From positions 69,793,495 through 69,857,494 of the forward strand of contig CP141127.1 of assembly GCA_035236585.1 (NCBI GenBank): 64,000 bases of DNA, written 5' to 3'. The stretch is from Warburgia ugandensis (lineage: Eukaryota > Streptophyta > Magnoliopsida > Canellales > Canellaceae). Made by a program: the position numbers and the translations under genes. The first letter of the stretch is position 1. Each line of letters opens with the position of its first letter. Shown piece after piece: positions 1-12,929 of the stretch. A model generated the notes under the pieces. That model had not been told where the DNA came from, ran no database searches, and saw only the letters and a list, made by a program, of their open reading frames with translations.

Positions 1-2654
1 AATAATAATAATATATTTTTAAGAAAAATAAACGGGATCCTTGAAAATGAAAACTCAAATATCTATAAATTTTGCGCAATGTTAAAAGAATTAACCAAAA
101 ACGAAAACCTCAGGGATCAACCACATTCCACAACTACAGCAATAACTAAAATTAAATCTGAATTCTTTGAGCATGCTCATTTTAAAACCATAATAAATAC
201 ATAGGTTGAGTTAAGACAATAATAAATCAAGTAAAAAAGCCACCAGGTTCCATCCATATCACTACAACAATTACATCTGAAATTTAACGTTCACTACACC
301 ATAGTATGGGTCCAATCTATCCAAATATATACACATCCAAGTAAAGTCCCAAATGTCTAATAGTAGTTTAAGAGATGTACACTAATTTGCCTCCGAATAC
401 AAAAAGTGGATAGTCTTCAGGTCCTCATCCAAATCAATGCTACTCCACCTGCTTTCCTTTTCGGCTGTCGCGCTCCAAATCTGAGGCATTGCAAAACAAA
501 GCAATGCCTTAGTAAGCTATGCTTGTGTAGGTGATCACACTCAATTAAAGTTTAATAAAATCACATGGTGAATCTCATGAAACAAATATATATAAGGCAC
601 GTCGAATAATCGAATGCTCATAATGTAGTAACATATGAAAATCATAAATCTTCACAAATAAATATCAAGTCAAATCATGACGGCATGCAAGGCATGGTCA
701 AAATACAAATGTGCTTCCATCAAAATAATACAAATCCATGTCCACAGAATGACATGCCTACAAGTCATGATAAATAAGACACTGTATCAAAAACAATCCC
801 AAGAGTGTCCCACGATGCTCAATCACCGGTAATGAGTACTCATACCAAACCTAGGGTTCCTCACATGTAGCTCGCACACCAGGTAGCTCACCCAACCCAT
901 AGGCCTGCCCACATCTGGCGGCCCACATAGGCAAGTCCCTCGCCTGTAGCTCACACACCATGTAACTTGCCCAGTCTATAAGCTCGCCCACATCTAGCCA
1001 CCCACATAGGCTTCACCCATATATAAATACGACATGAGCATACAGAATAACTGCATGGGCTACTATGCTGCAGTGGCAACCACACAGGATCTAAACCAGT
1101 GCTGCTCCTCATCGAAACCTAAATAGGAGACTTTCTCCATCCTCATGGGGAGGAGCGGACCTGTAGGGGGGACTACACATGATACCACCACCTACATACC
1201 TGGCCATGTACCACTCAAGGGCAATGTCTACTCAACATCATCACAAAGTTAGAGGGCAGGTGGCCAAGCCTACAACCATTCTAGCATAGTACCCACTAGG
1301 TGGAAGCACCCGTCATAAATCAACAATAAGTCATAAATCATGAAAAGACTCCATAAAATAATCTCAATAAGTATGATCAAAGCCCATGATAAATACAATA
1401 CATCACATGTAAAACATGGTTATTCACAAAAATGGAGTGTCATGCTACCAACAAGAAGTAGGGACCTATTTATGTGAACATGAGAAAACATCGAAACACA
1501 TGCCTCAAAAACTTTAGAGAACAGGTCATGGTTACTGAAATCACGGAGAAATTTGAATGAAGTCACCTACCTCGATAAATTTAGTGCTCTAATTAAACGT
1601 GTGGGCAATGTCATGTCGTGCGTCTGACGTACCTGTCACATCATAAGTCATTTATCACTTGGCAATTCAATGAGATCTATACTCCTAATGCCCTAGATTA
1701 TCTCATATTCGATGTATACAATCAAGGTCCAAGACCTGATCATCCATTGATCAGCCTGATCTAGGTTATCGAATGATATTCAGTGGCTTAACCATTTTAA
1801 AAGGTCAACATCGTCGATACGATCGTAACGCCTCTTTCGGATTGCTATTTGGACCCCTGTAGCTCCTAAAATCATATTTTTTTAGAATGGACGGTTAGAA
1901 AATTCCAAAAATCCAGAAAATCTGCTCCACACGTGCTGCTCGCGCGTGCGCTGCACGAGCATGCTGCGTACATGCACGCCACGCGTGCGTGCCACCAGCG
2001 TGCGGGTTGCGTGCCATGTACATGTCGGTGTGCGCCAACACATGCCCTCACTGCCCGTGTACGGGCAATGACAGTTGGGCTGCCGCCGCTAGATGTTGTT
2101 GCCAAAAATGATGACTGGCTAGCCACAATCACTGGAGACGATGGTCGGACTTCAATCGTCACCAACGACTCTCAGGTATCCTAATGGTGCGATTTTTGCA
2201 CTGTTTCACTTAGTTTTTCACTTAGATCTTGTTTTTAAACACCCTTTCAATAAATTCCATCGTTATCTCCCGTTTTTACATGATTTTTATCATATTTCTA
2301 AAAATCTACCTCTCACTATTTTTTGAGTTTTTCAGCATCCTTAGCTATCCAATCACCATGAAAATTCATGGGTTTGTTATTTGTGTTACTATGTATAAGA
2401 TGAACTGTTCAAATCATGATCTGATATCGTTTCATTTGTTTATGTTGAAAAAAATAATAAAGCATATTATTTCACCAGAAAATGGCAATCCACTTTGTTT
2501 TTCGGCATTAAAAACAATGGAAACGTAAGGAAAGAAAGGAAAAATCGTAGAGGGTGGCCTACTGTGGTCAAACCGGCCAAAACGAGGGGCTTCCTGCACC
2601 GCATGAACTTGAGAGGGGAGGTTTCGCATCGTTACCAACATTTGGCGTCGTCTA
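1..2654. other. non-coding repeat-like region
   Basis: No credible gene is visible. Short open frames on both strands around 1870-2180 lie in a GC-rich patch and mirror each other, so they look like chance. Read on the minus strand, the stretch around 400-1300 has the texture of a plant LTR (AT-rich blocks, a pyrimidine-rich stretch, a short tandem repeat), but neither a TG start nor a CA end could be fixed. It may be a decayed LTR; that is inference only. Confidence 0.35.
866..1017. repeat. two-copy 79-bp imperfect tandem repeat
   Basis: The segment starting TGTAGCTCGCACACCA at 866 recurs at 945 as TGTAGCTCACACACCA. The copies share the order pronounced 'GTAGCTC - CCCACATCT - CCCACATAGGC' with several substitutions. 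It is non-coding and probably part of a decayed retroelement. Confidence 0.6.
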
Positions 2655-5328
2655 TGTAACGCCCGAGCAATTTACGCTATTTTGGACATTCTATAAGAAA
2701 TGAACTGTGTTGAATGTTTTACCTTATTTAAAATAGTAAATTAAGGAATTTGTGAGGGAACTTAGTACCATTAGATTCTACTCGAAAAATGGAATCCAAC
2801 GCCTCAAAGAATGCCGAAAACGGAGTTCGTATGAAGAAGTTATGGCCGTTTAAAGATTAGGGGTATTTTTGTAAATTAAACAAGAAACGAAAAAGAACGA
2901 AAAACGCAGGCGGCCGTTTTGATAACGGCACCCCCTGTCGTCTTCCACCTCTAGACCTCTCCAAAAACCCCATTCCCAGAGGTTTCTGCCATCGCCATTG
3001 GCAGCACCGCCATGGCAGGGCTATAAAAAGCCCTATCTCTCCCTCTCCAAAACATGCGTTTTCCAGTCATTTGGGGCTGGGGTTTCCGGCTAGAATCGGA
3101 AACCCAGTTCCCTGCCTTTTCCAGCAATGGCCAAGCCTGAGTTAGGCTGGCCATTCCCGTCTCCCCATTCCCCTCTCTTCTCTTTTCTGGCCTTGCACGA
3201 CATTGGGCTTTTCCCTCTTCACGATTTCCGGCGAACATGGGATTTTAAGGCGAAAAGAGGGAGCCACACCACCCAAAGGAGGGCGTCCCCGGATACCCAG
3301 GTAAGCCCCTCTTTCCCTTTCTCTCCATTTGCTTCCCCCAGGCCAGATCCATGCCAGATTTGGTCTTTTCCCAGCCGTCTTCCAACCGGATTTCCTGGCC
3401 AGAAAACGCTCCAAGACCGGTTCCAGCCGGCCTTGCACGAACAAGGTGTCCCAGGGACGCCATGCTCCATGTACGCCTGGGACAAGGTCCCTGGGATGGG
3501 TTCCAGGCGTACGACAATGCGTACACTATCCCAGATGCGGCCTTCGAGTGTGCGCACGACGCGGGGCACGGGTCCTGGCTCGACCAGGATGCACGGGGTG
3601 CCCTGGGAGCTGAGACATGCCATGCTACACCAAAGGTGCATCCGTGCAATGCCATCCAAGACGCGCGTCATAGCATGTCGCTTGAGCATGCATGTGTGCA
3701 TGCAAAATGCGATCCCTGGCACGGCCTTTGGGCGCGCACACAAGTGAGGCGGTCGCGATTCAACCAAGATGCACGGGTGTCCTGAGAACTGGGACACGCA
3801 AACCTGATAAGACTATAAAGTTAGGATTAGAGGACAATTTACAGAGTTAACCATGGAATAGTAGATCCACATCATAGGATCTAGCCTGACAATGAATTAG
3901 GCAAGGACCATGGACCCTAAAAGCCAGATCTAGTGATCTAATGTCTAAATGAATTGAAATTGATAAGGACTCCTTATTATCATTCATATCCAGGAGTTTA
4001 TAAGTGAGACCCAAGGTAGGGTTGAGTGATAAAGGACGCAACTCTAGGATACTTTGAGGTAGGTGCTCTATCGCTACTAGACTTTTTAAAAGAGCCATGA
4101 TTGTTTTGAAAATGCATGTTTTAAGTATAAGTATATGACTTGTTTAGCATGACTTAATTCAGCGTACATATGATAAATACGTTAAAAGCATAGACATGTT
4201 TTGCAAACAATTGCATATATTGCATGATTTGTGGGCATTGAGTTCTTGAAAAATTGCATATCCTTGAGGGTTACCAAAAGACGTTGGAGTGCCCAAAAGA
4301 CGCTGGGTAGGCAGTTGTGAGGGATCCAAAGAGGATAGGTTTTGAAAAAGAGGTTTTCGCTCGTTTGATCTTATATGATTTGGGCTAATAAGCTCGTGGG
4401 CACTATGCCGAGAGGTTTGGGTTGGCCTCCAACCTCTACCACTATTAGGTGGAATGGGTACCACGCCCAGAAAAGGCAATGTCCCTACGTCGACTGCATG
4501 TGGTACAGGGGGCTACCATTGGTGTCACGGCACTGGGTCAATGTATCATATGCCCCATGGAGGCTATGACGCTGTGCCCCTTGGTACCCGAGGACCACAC
4601 GGTGGCGAGGTCGTGGGCATAGTTGGGCCCTATGGTTTGAGGATTTACTTGCATTGCATATGGCATGACATGAGGTTGGTCGACCATACTAGATATCCTT
4701 GAGTTGGATTCTGTTGAGCATCTTATGCATATCATTATGTTTATGATATATGATACTTTCGACTTGGATTATGCTATTTCTTTAAGTCGTCAGTATTCCA
4801 ATTTGACAATGGTTTTTAATATCGATATTGAACATGATTGTTCGAACATGCACATGTTTTAAAGAGCATATGATTTTAAACATAGCATGCATTATAAAAC
4901 TAGTAGTGATAGACTCCTACTGGGTATAGTATATACTCACCCTATCCTTAACATTTTTCAGGATAGCTCCATTCACGAGTAGAAGACGCCTATGTTAGTG
5001 CTACGAGCAAGTAAATCAAAAGGAGACATTCATACATGTAAGTAAACACTCTACCCTTTGGACATGTATTTGTATTTAATTACAGTTGGGCTGTGAGCTA
5101 TGACTGGATAGACCTGGAAAAACATTTATGATTTCTAAAGTTTTTCAAAAAACTACTTTGGTTGTTGTGAAAGCAAATGACACTCGGGGTTTTCAAAACG
5201 AGTTTAAAACTAAAGATTTTTCGCCGCATTGCATGGTTTTTATAAAATGGTTTTCAAATAGGGATGCATCCCGCCTTAAGAATTAGATCTTGCATTTAAA
5301 AATGCATGGGAAAACCTGGGTCGTCACA
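2655..5328. mobile_element. LTR-like block, probable solo LTR of a Ty3/gypsy-type element
   Basis: The block begins TGTAACGCCCGAGC and ends GGGTCGTCACA, so it has TG...CA borders and similar inverted ends (TGTAACG / TGTGACG), as is usual for plant gypsy LTRs. A stretch near 4920-4980 (TACTGGG, ACTCACCC, then TTTTCAGGATAG) is also typical of such LTRs. No polymerase domain lies on either side, which suggests a solo LTR. The flanking five bases are GTCTA on the left and GTCAG on the right, so no clean target duplication supports the borders. A fragment with the same terminus lies at 30116-30270. Open frames at 3127-3785 lie in a GC-rich patch and overlap on both strands; they are not taken as genes. 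Confidence 0.5.
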
Positions 5329-6733
5329 GTCAGTGACACGAAAACTGAGAGGGAAGTTTTTTGGCCATACGAGAAAACAGAGTAGGTTTTTATAGCCTCA
5401 TTTGTGGGTTCTCCCTCCCAGTATGTAGGCCCCATGTTTATTTACCTTTATTTACCTTTATGTAAAATAGATGATATTAGAGATAACTTTATGTGAGATT
5501 GAGAAAATCTTCCCACTATCCTTCTTTGACATCATGGTATACTTAACAGTACACCTCATTGATGAGGTCAGACTCTAGGAGCCATTTTACTTGTGATGGA
5601 TGTACCCATTTGAAGGTTACATGAAAATTTTAAAAGGGTATGAACGTAATAACAATTGGCCAGAGGGGTGCATAGCCTAATGTTATATTATAGAGGAAGT
5701 AGTGGAGTTTTGCACATGCTACTTATCAAGAGTGGATGCAATTGGAATCCCAAGAAAGAAACAATCAATTGCATTTCATGATCCCAAGGTTGGTGAACCT
5801 CTATAGAGTGATTGTGTATTGACGGTTGACTATAAATAACAGGACCAAGTGCATCTTTATGTATTACAAAATTTTGATGAACTCCAATCATACATTGAGT
5901 AAGTTGAACATACACTTAGGTAAACTTTAGTTGTTGATGATTATATTTTCTTTGATCACTCCATTAATTTGTGTGTGTGTGTGTGTGCGTGTAGTGAGCA
6001 CCTGGATGTTCTCAAGGCAAAGAATCCAAGTTATGCAAGGAAACAAAAGTGGCTATAATTTGAGCATTATCGCACTTTCAATACTTGGCTCTGTAAGAAG
6101 GTATTTATGAATTATTTTTATTGTCCTTGTTGCATAGTGCCCTAAACAATAGTCTGATTGAGAGTCCGGGTACTATGTCCTGAGATACATGAGGCTCTCA
6201 TAATCAATAGTATTCATGTCTCCTATTTAAAAATGTAAGATACTTTTTACTTTTTATAATCTTATATTTTTCTACAATTTTTTATAGATCTAGCTAAAAA
6301 ATGTGTCCTTAATTAAATATGTTATTTTACAAGCTATTGTGCTTTCTGAGTATATATATATATATATATATTAAGCAATGAATAAGTGGAATCTTGGAGT
6401 ATGAGAATAAATGAGTATGGATGAAATGAATCTGTAGCTTGTAGATCAAGTGTATATGTGGCAGTTGGTTTTCAATATATTCGTTGAATTATATAACTTT
6501 TATGAGATGATGAATGAGAGGGTTACTTAGAGTGTGAAAGTAAATGCAAATGTGTATGGATTTACAAATGAAGTGAATGTGGATGTTATAGAGAATGCAT
6601 GTGCTGTAGTTTCTTTTATAAAGTATTTTCAAGATAGATGTAGATGGATAATGATGAGTTTGGATGTTTTGTACCCATTATGAAAGTGAATGTAGTAGGT
6701 GTTATATTGTAAGAAGTATCAAGATGTATGTTG
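5329..6733. other. AT-rich intergenic stretch
   Basis: No gene is supported. It contains a short (GT)n tract near 5970-5990 and an (AT)n tract near 6351-6371. The last 150 bases look like a worn copy of the minisatellite unit that follows. Confidence 0.5.
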
Positions 6734-7149
6734 TAGTGGATCTTAGTTTTTCATATTTATAAAAATTGTCTAAAGTATCAGGTGCATCAAGAAAGATGTG
6801 AATGTTGTAGTGGATGTTTGTAATTCAAAGAATACATGTGGTAGTGCTCGGATGTCAAATCATATTGTAGTGGATTCTAGTTTTTCATGTTTATAAAGAT
6901 GGTTTGAAGTATCATGTATATCAAGATAGATGTGGATGTTGTAGTGGATGTTTTTTATTCAATGTATAAAGGTGGTAGTGCTCGAATGTAAAAAATGAAG
7001 GATGTGGATGCATGTTATAGTGGATGTTGGTTTTTCATGTTTATAAAGATTGTTTGAAATATCAGGGGCATCAAGATAGATTTAGATATTAGAATGAATG
7101 TTTGTTACTCAATGTATATAGGTGGAAGTACTCGGAAGTAAAAAATGAA
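6734..7149. repeat. minisatellite, three units of about 132-150 bp
   Basis: Units start at 6734, 6868 and 7018, each opening with TAGTGGAT followed by TTTTTCAT, TTTATAAA and later GTATC and ATCAAGA blocks. Identity is high but not perfect, with small indels. It sits immediately before an (ATAC)n tract and a CACTA-like terminal array, so it may be internal tandem DNA of that transposon. Confidence 0.65.
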
Positions 7150-7211
7150 TACATACATACATACATACATACATACATACATACATACATACATACATAC
7201 ATACATACATA
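7150..7211. repeat. (ATAC)n microsatellite
   Basis: About fifteen uninterrupted ATAC/ACAT units. Confidence 0.95.
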
Positions 7212-7549
7212 GACTTTTAAAGTCATTTAGGCTGAGCAAGTTCAAAAGTGTTGGACTTTTGAAGTTGTTTAGGAATAAGTGAGTTCAAAAATCTTAGACT
7301 TATGAAGTCGTTTAGTCTAAGCAACTTCAAAAGTCAAAAACACTTGAAGTCATTTAGGATAAACAATTTCAAAAGTTTGTGACATTTGAAGTCATTTGTT
7401 TAAGCGACTTCAAAGGTCCTTGATTTTTAAAGTCATTTAAATGACTTTAAAAGTTATAGAATTTCCAAGACGACTCGATAGAAGTTATTTATTAAGCGAC
7501 TTCTATTATCACTTTTAATCGACTTTAAAAGCCCCCTATGTAGTAGTAG
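7212..7549. mobile_element. CACTA-like subterminal repeat array and probable terminus
   Basis: Motifs of the form GACTTTTGAAGTC...GACTTCAAAAGTC recur in both orientations every 50-60 bases from 7212 to 7530. The array ends in CCCCCTATGTAGTAGTAG. Short inverted-repeat units piled up next to a terminus are characteristic of plant CACTA (En/Spm) elements, where they are thought to bind the element's accessory protein. The outermost bases are only a poor match to the CACTA terminal consensus. It may belong to the same decayed element as the transposase remnant at 10640-12450 or to a separate one. Confidence 0.5.
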
Positions 7550-10500
7550 AATGAGTATGATTGGTGGAGAAAATTAAGTAGGGAGGAGAGAGACAAAAAA
7601 GAGAAATCTATAGTAAGTTTTCATCTAGGAAATTCAAGAAAGAATGCCTAAGATTATTTAACATCTAAGAACATCTTAAAGCAACTTATGAGAAGCTATT
7701 TAAGTTAGGACTGACCAATGTGAAGAAGCCATGTAAAAGAGAGAAGACTGATCCATGATTAGTGGAGAAAATTTTAGTGGGCTGCTCACCATTTTTTAAG
7801 GAGAAGAAATCATACTCTCCTAAGGAGAAAATGTATTTTCCTCTTGAATGTGATTGGTTGGAGATAAAATGATGAGATGAGGAGAAAATAAAGGAGGAAA
7901 ATCAGTTTGGATAAGAAAATCTCAACGGAGGCCTAGTAATTCAATCTAAGACATTTTGATCTAAAAAATGAGAAGAAAAGAAGCATTAAACTACATTCTT
8001 TTGATGGAGATTTCAAGGAGATCTCAACCACCCACCTTAGGGTTGAAACATGATCCAATGGAAGAGATTAAGAGTAGAGAAATATAAAACCCTAGCCGCC
8101 TTGCCTTTGTTGAAAAGTCAAATCAAAGCCCTAAGTAAGAAAGATCTTTATCGGTCATTTCAATCCACTGAGTTGCATTCATCTCAAGTTTCTGAACTCA
8201 GCCATTCCATGCATCCCACATCTTTTCCCTCTCATTCCCAATTATTTTTCTAGATTTTCTCCCTTCCTTCCTATCCTCTTTGCTCCCCTAGCCTATCCCC
8301 TTTCCTATTTTTTCCATTTTTCCCTTCCATTCCACCTTCTCCCCTTCCTTCTTACCTACATCCTTATCCCCATGGATTCCATGACTATCCCCATCTTTAT
8401 AACCTCTTTTCCTTAATTGTGTCTCCACCATCTATCCTTCCCTTGACCCATATGATCTCCACCCTTTGTTCCCTAGGGCTTCCACTTCAAAAATCTAAAT
8501 ATAAGGTTTTATTCATTCAATTCTTCACCCTCTCGATTCCCTTGCTCTAGAACATAGAAGAGAGAAAGAAATATAAGAGAACCAAAAGGAGTTCTCATCC
8601 ATAGAAAACCACAGAAAATGATCAAACACAAGGGGAGAACATCCTAAGGGGAGGAACACCCAGGGAGAAGATAAGAGGTAGGAAAGATATACTATTTTTC
8701 CTCCATCCTACTTCTTTCATTTCATATTTTTGTTTCATTTTTTAACTCTTCATATCATATTTAAAATCACACTCCTAGCCTTCCATCCCATCCTCTATCC
8801 ACTACCAAAATATCCACCTAGAACTCATTCTATAACCTCAATCATTTCTACCCAATTTTTTGGCCTTTCTCCACTATTTGATTTTTCATTTTTTATAGTT
8901 ATATATTTTATCTCTAAAATTCATGGCTTAAGATCTACATCACATAAGAGACCTCTCCACAAAATTTCATTTAAAACTTCAATCTCTAACTCCTTTTTTG
9001 GTTCACCCTTTCTACACCAAATTTCACTTTCATTATCATGTCTTAATCTTTTTCTATCTTGATATATATATTTTTTAATTTTTATCTCTATCTTCTAGAT
9101 CTGAAATTTACACCTCTGATTTCCTTTCTATCATCTATGATTCCATCCATTCATCTCTCCAAGATCTTTCATTTACAAGCCTTTACGAATCTCTTTCTTT
9201 CTCTTGGTATTATAGGTAGAAAACATGTATTTTAGGTGTAAAATCTCACCTATTAGTTATGGCTGTTGGGAAACACCCTATGCTCTTGTTAAGTGATACA
9301 AAAAGAGTAAGGTGTTGTTTAGATTATGCAAACTTTGGCTGTAGTGTACGAGATAGCAAAGTTGATAGAGAAATTCTTTCGAGTGACACAAAGGCGTATT
9401 TTGGTGATTTCATTCTAAATTGTTCAGTTGTAATCATTCTTAGTAAATATTTCATTAGTGAAAAAAGTTTCCTTTTCATTGTTAATGAGTTATTTATTTT
9501 TTACTTATGTTATTCATGCTTTTGTTATTTGTTAGATGTAGTTTAGATTTATTTTCGCTTGATTGTTAAATTAGTTTACCTAGGGAATAGAATAAAATTA
9601 TGTTAGAATAATTGTTTTTATGATTATGTGACTATAGGTTAAATAAAAATTTTATAATATTAATATTAGAATTTTAGCACTCTAAATTTACATACTTAGT
9701 GATTTCTTAATAAAAAGGGATACTAAATATAATAAAAAGAGAGTGATACATGAGAATCTTTGATAGCTTGTGCCTTAAGAAGATAGGTTATACTTTGAAT
9801 AAGTTTATTACTAAGCTAGAAAACTAATATTAAGAAAATCTTAAAAGTGAGCCTTAAATGACATATTTTTTATGTTTCTAGAGTCATTGAAATTCTATTA
9901 GTATGTGTATGTAAAATTCTAGATAGCTTAATCCCAAGAATATTTTATTTCTAATATATTGGATTTTTAATTCCATGCTTAGGTTTCATTTCTAACATTT
10001 TATTTGATTTTTGAGATTTTATAATATTTTAGGTAATTAATTTAGTTAAATAAATTGTTTAGCTAGGTTAAAGAAGTTAAAATAGGTTTCAACTAAAATT
10101 TATTAATTATAGAGTATTTGTGGATCAACTCGTACTTGTTATATCTATACTATAGTGAACTTGTGCACTTATAGTTATTTTTAAAACACATAAGTGTGAA
10201 GATTATCTCAGGCTCACATAAGGTTGTCACAAGATAGTCTTAAATTTCTTATAATTTTGAAACATCTATCACCTTCTTGCATAAAGCATTGAAGAAGTAG
10301 TAAAATTTTATAATACATCCTTTAAATAATTCTGCCAACACCAAATGTATTACTACATTCAAAAATTTGTACTACATCCTCTAACTTTATATGGCAACAC
10401 CAAATGTATTGCTACAGGCAAGAGTTGTTGCATCAGGGCATTGCCAATAATGCGACTTCATCCCTAACAATTTCAACTCTTCCATGGAGACAATGTTTCT

Positions 10501-10639
10501 AAATTTTGAAGAGTAATGGACAGGAATTTTGAGCTCCGACAAGGTTTTACATACTATTCTTCTCTCTTTATATTGACCATATAATTTTCCTTAAGCAAGT
10601 ATATTCCTCAGCCACCCTTATCATGGGGCTGCAATCTTC
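7550..10639. other. intergenic region without a recognised gene
   Basis: The segment 8210-9200 is strongly CT-rich on the plus strand and gives open frames full of Ser, Phe and Leu that look like composition artefacts. A 95-codon frame at 9259-9546 has no motif I recognise. From 9550 to 10270 the sequence is very AT-rich. No RNA gene was seen. Confidence 0.5.
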
Positions 10640-12450
10640 TTTTCAAATGCAACTTCATAAGCTTCATTCAAGCAAGCAAGGCGTGAGTCAAGCCCTCGCA
10701 GACATTCTTCTTAATGCACATGACATCAAGCATATGCTGCACATGCAAGGATTTCCAATACTCAAGTTCAAAGAATGTTGACTTCCTCTTTCAATAACTT
10801 GTAGAGTTGTTCTCACATGTATGTTGAGTTATTTTCTTCTTCTCCCATGAGAAATTAAGGTTTTCAATATTTTTCAATACTTATCATCCGGTCAACATCT
10901 TTAAAGATGCCCTTGTCTCTACAGTACCATTAAATTCATGCAACCATCTTCTATAGCCTAGGAATGTCATCTTCTTATCATGTTTAAGCTATGTCACACA
11001 TGTTTGGTCACTATAGATAGGACAAGCATGGTATTCCTTCATGGTGCATTTTGCCAAATTATTGTACATAGGAAAGTCATTTATAGTTCACAATAATACA
11101 ACCTTTTAGGATGAATGGCTCTTCCTTGTATGCATCATAAGCTTTAACTGCTATATCCAATAATGTCTTAAGATCATTGATCAACAGAGCTACGTACACA
11201 TCATTTTCATTCCTGCTTGCTCAGGACCTAATATCAACATAGATAAAATCATGAACTTTCCAACCTTTTAGGATGAATGGCTCTTCCTTGTATGCATCAT
11301 AAGCTTTAACTGCTATATCCAATAATGTCTTAAGATCATTGATCAACAGAGCTACGTACACATCATTTTCATTCCTGCTTGCTCAGGACCTAATATCAAC
11401 ATAGATAAAATCATGAACTTTCTATTCATCCATATCAACAATGAGATGTTGTAACAAATCCTTATAATAGGTCAACAACTGTACCTATTGCTCATCGCAC
11501 TATGAGAATGAATCTCATTTGTAGATATTGCAAGTCTCATGCTTTTAGGTTCTTTTCCAAAATCAAGCCATAAAAAGTTTACGAGCTTCCAAATTATGCT
11601 ATCTTCTAGATAGCGTAAATAGTTATTAGCTACCCTCTCTTTAGCATGATATATTAGCTTCTTCACTTTTTTCATAATGCAAAACATTCTTTTGAACCTT
11701 ATAATTGAGGAGAAATACCATAAGACCTTTGGAGGCGCATCTTTCACCTGCTCGTTTGAAATCTTCATCAACTTCCATCTTGATTGTCCACAAGTTGTGC
11801 ATGTCTACTTTTGTATTTCTTCCTATACAAGATGTCATGATTGAGACATGCATGTATCTTCCAATACTTCAACTATAGTGTACCCATAGTTTCTTTGCAT
11901 CTCACATGGACCTTACTAGTTTGTTCTCTTTTGTTACCATTTTACCCACCACTTTCAAGACTTCTATAAAACCTTGATTAGAAAAACCATATATCACTTA
12001 CACATTGTATAGTTCTAGTACTGTAGATAACTTAGTATAATTTGTAAAACCAAGGTTCAAGAGGTCATTGGCTTCCTCTACTGCAATCTAAAATTGCTCA
12101 AGGTCATCCTGGAAGACATCATATGCATCTTGAAAAATCAATGCAGTTGTACTATCTGTAACACTTCCAACAATATCCTCATATTCACATCTTTCTACCC
12201 TTGTTGAGGGACCTTGAGATAATTCTTCTACATGCTATATCCAAGGTGATAACTTTCATTGACTCTATTGAAGCACAAATGTTCTCTCAACTTGCCAAGA
12301 ATTACCCTTCTCATGTTTCTACATCTCAAATATGGACAATGCATGCCATTATAGTCTACACTCCTTTCCCTTAGTACAAACTTTATGAACTTTTCTATTC
12401 CCTCCTAATATTCTCTTGGTGATCTTGCCGTGGTCATCCAAGCATACTTG
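10640..12450 (-). pseudogene. CACTA (En/Spm) TNP2-type transposase remnant
   Basis: Read on the minus strand, broken frames give the expected order of a plant TNP2 protein. Near 12450-12220 is an N-terminal association domain (MDKYAWM, then HCPYLRCRNMRR and LREHLCFN). Near 11850-11480 is the transposase core (PPKVLWYFSSIIRFKR, RLAIS, then MSNRYSC). Near 11420-11100 is the block around NDVYVALLINDLK and VKAYDAYKEEPF. Further blocks follow at about 10980-10880 (GYRRWLHEFNG) and 10800-10690 (FELEYWK, HMLDVMCIKKNVC). TNP2 proteins cut and paste CACTA elements in the nucleus. Stops, frameshifts and a 162-bp duplication make this copy dead. Subterminal repeats at 12930-13402 lie on its 5' side, as expected. 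The longest open pieces are 11472-11771 and 11641-11853. Confidence 0.75.
11099..11422. repeat. perfect 162-bp tandem duplication inside the TNP2 remnant
   Basis: Bases 11099-11260 and 11261-11422 read identically by eye, both starting CAACCTTTTAGGATGAATGG and ending ATCATGAACTTTC. The unit is 54 codons long and covers the transposase block containing NDVYVALLINDLK. Identity in an otherwise decayed element implies a recent event or an assembly error. Confidence 0.95.
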
Positions 12451-12929
12451 TCCACTTTGATAACCAAAAATAGGAGCTCTCAGTGATGTCTTTCAAACAT
12501 GTAAAGAATGAACTATTAGTTGGGCATTTTAACAAACACTGTGTGTGCAAAGAAAACATTGGAAAAAAACTTATCATGTGCATGGAGATTTTTCAACTCT
12601 AAGTTGGGATAAAAATATTGATGCAAACATGGATGAAAGATCCATACAAGGTAGGAAAAAATTTAAGAAAAGAATTTTCTATCAATAATCACAAAAAAAA
12701 AATATGAGATAAGGAAGAAAGACTCACCACTCTGATTGGGTGAGGCAGTACAAGTTCAAAGACAAATTGTATGTTCAATCCACTCTAATCCCTAGTTTTT
12801 TAGTTGAATCTAGCCAGAACAAAAATGCAAATAGCTGAGCTTCAAGTTGTGTAGCTTGATACAACTAGATGAAGATAAACAAATGGGAGACATGAAAGAA
12901 AAGAGGTATGAAGTTTTCATATAATGTCA

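Noticed and set aside
3127-3785. Long overlapping open frames (up to 206 codons) on both strands
   Set aside because: They lie in a GC-rich part of an LTR-like block, overlap in several frames and strands, and show no domain. Stop-poor composition explains them.
7150-7560. CRISPR-like regularly spaced repeats
   Set aside because: The spacing is irregular, repeats occur in both orientations, and the genome is a plant. Subterminal transposon repeats explain it.
9259-9546. 95-codon plus-strand frame starting MAVGKHPMLLLSDTK
   Set aside because: No motif, no neighbours that suggest a gene, and AT-rich surroundings. It could be a decayed exon but cannot be supported.
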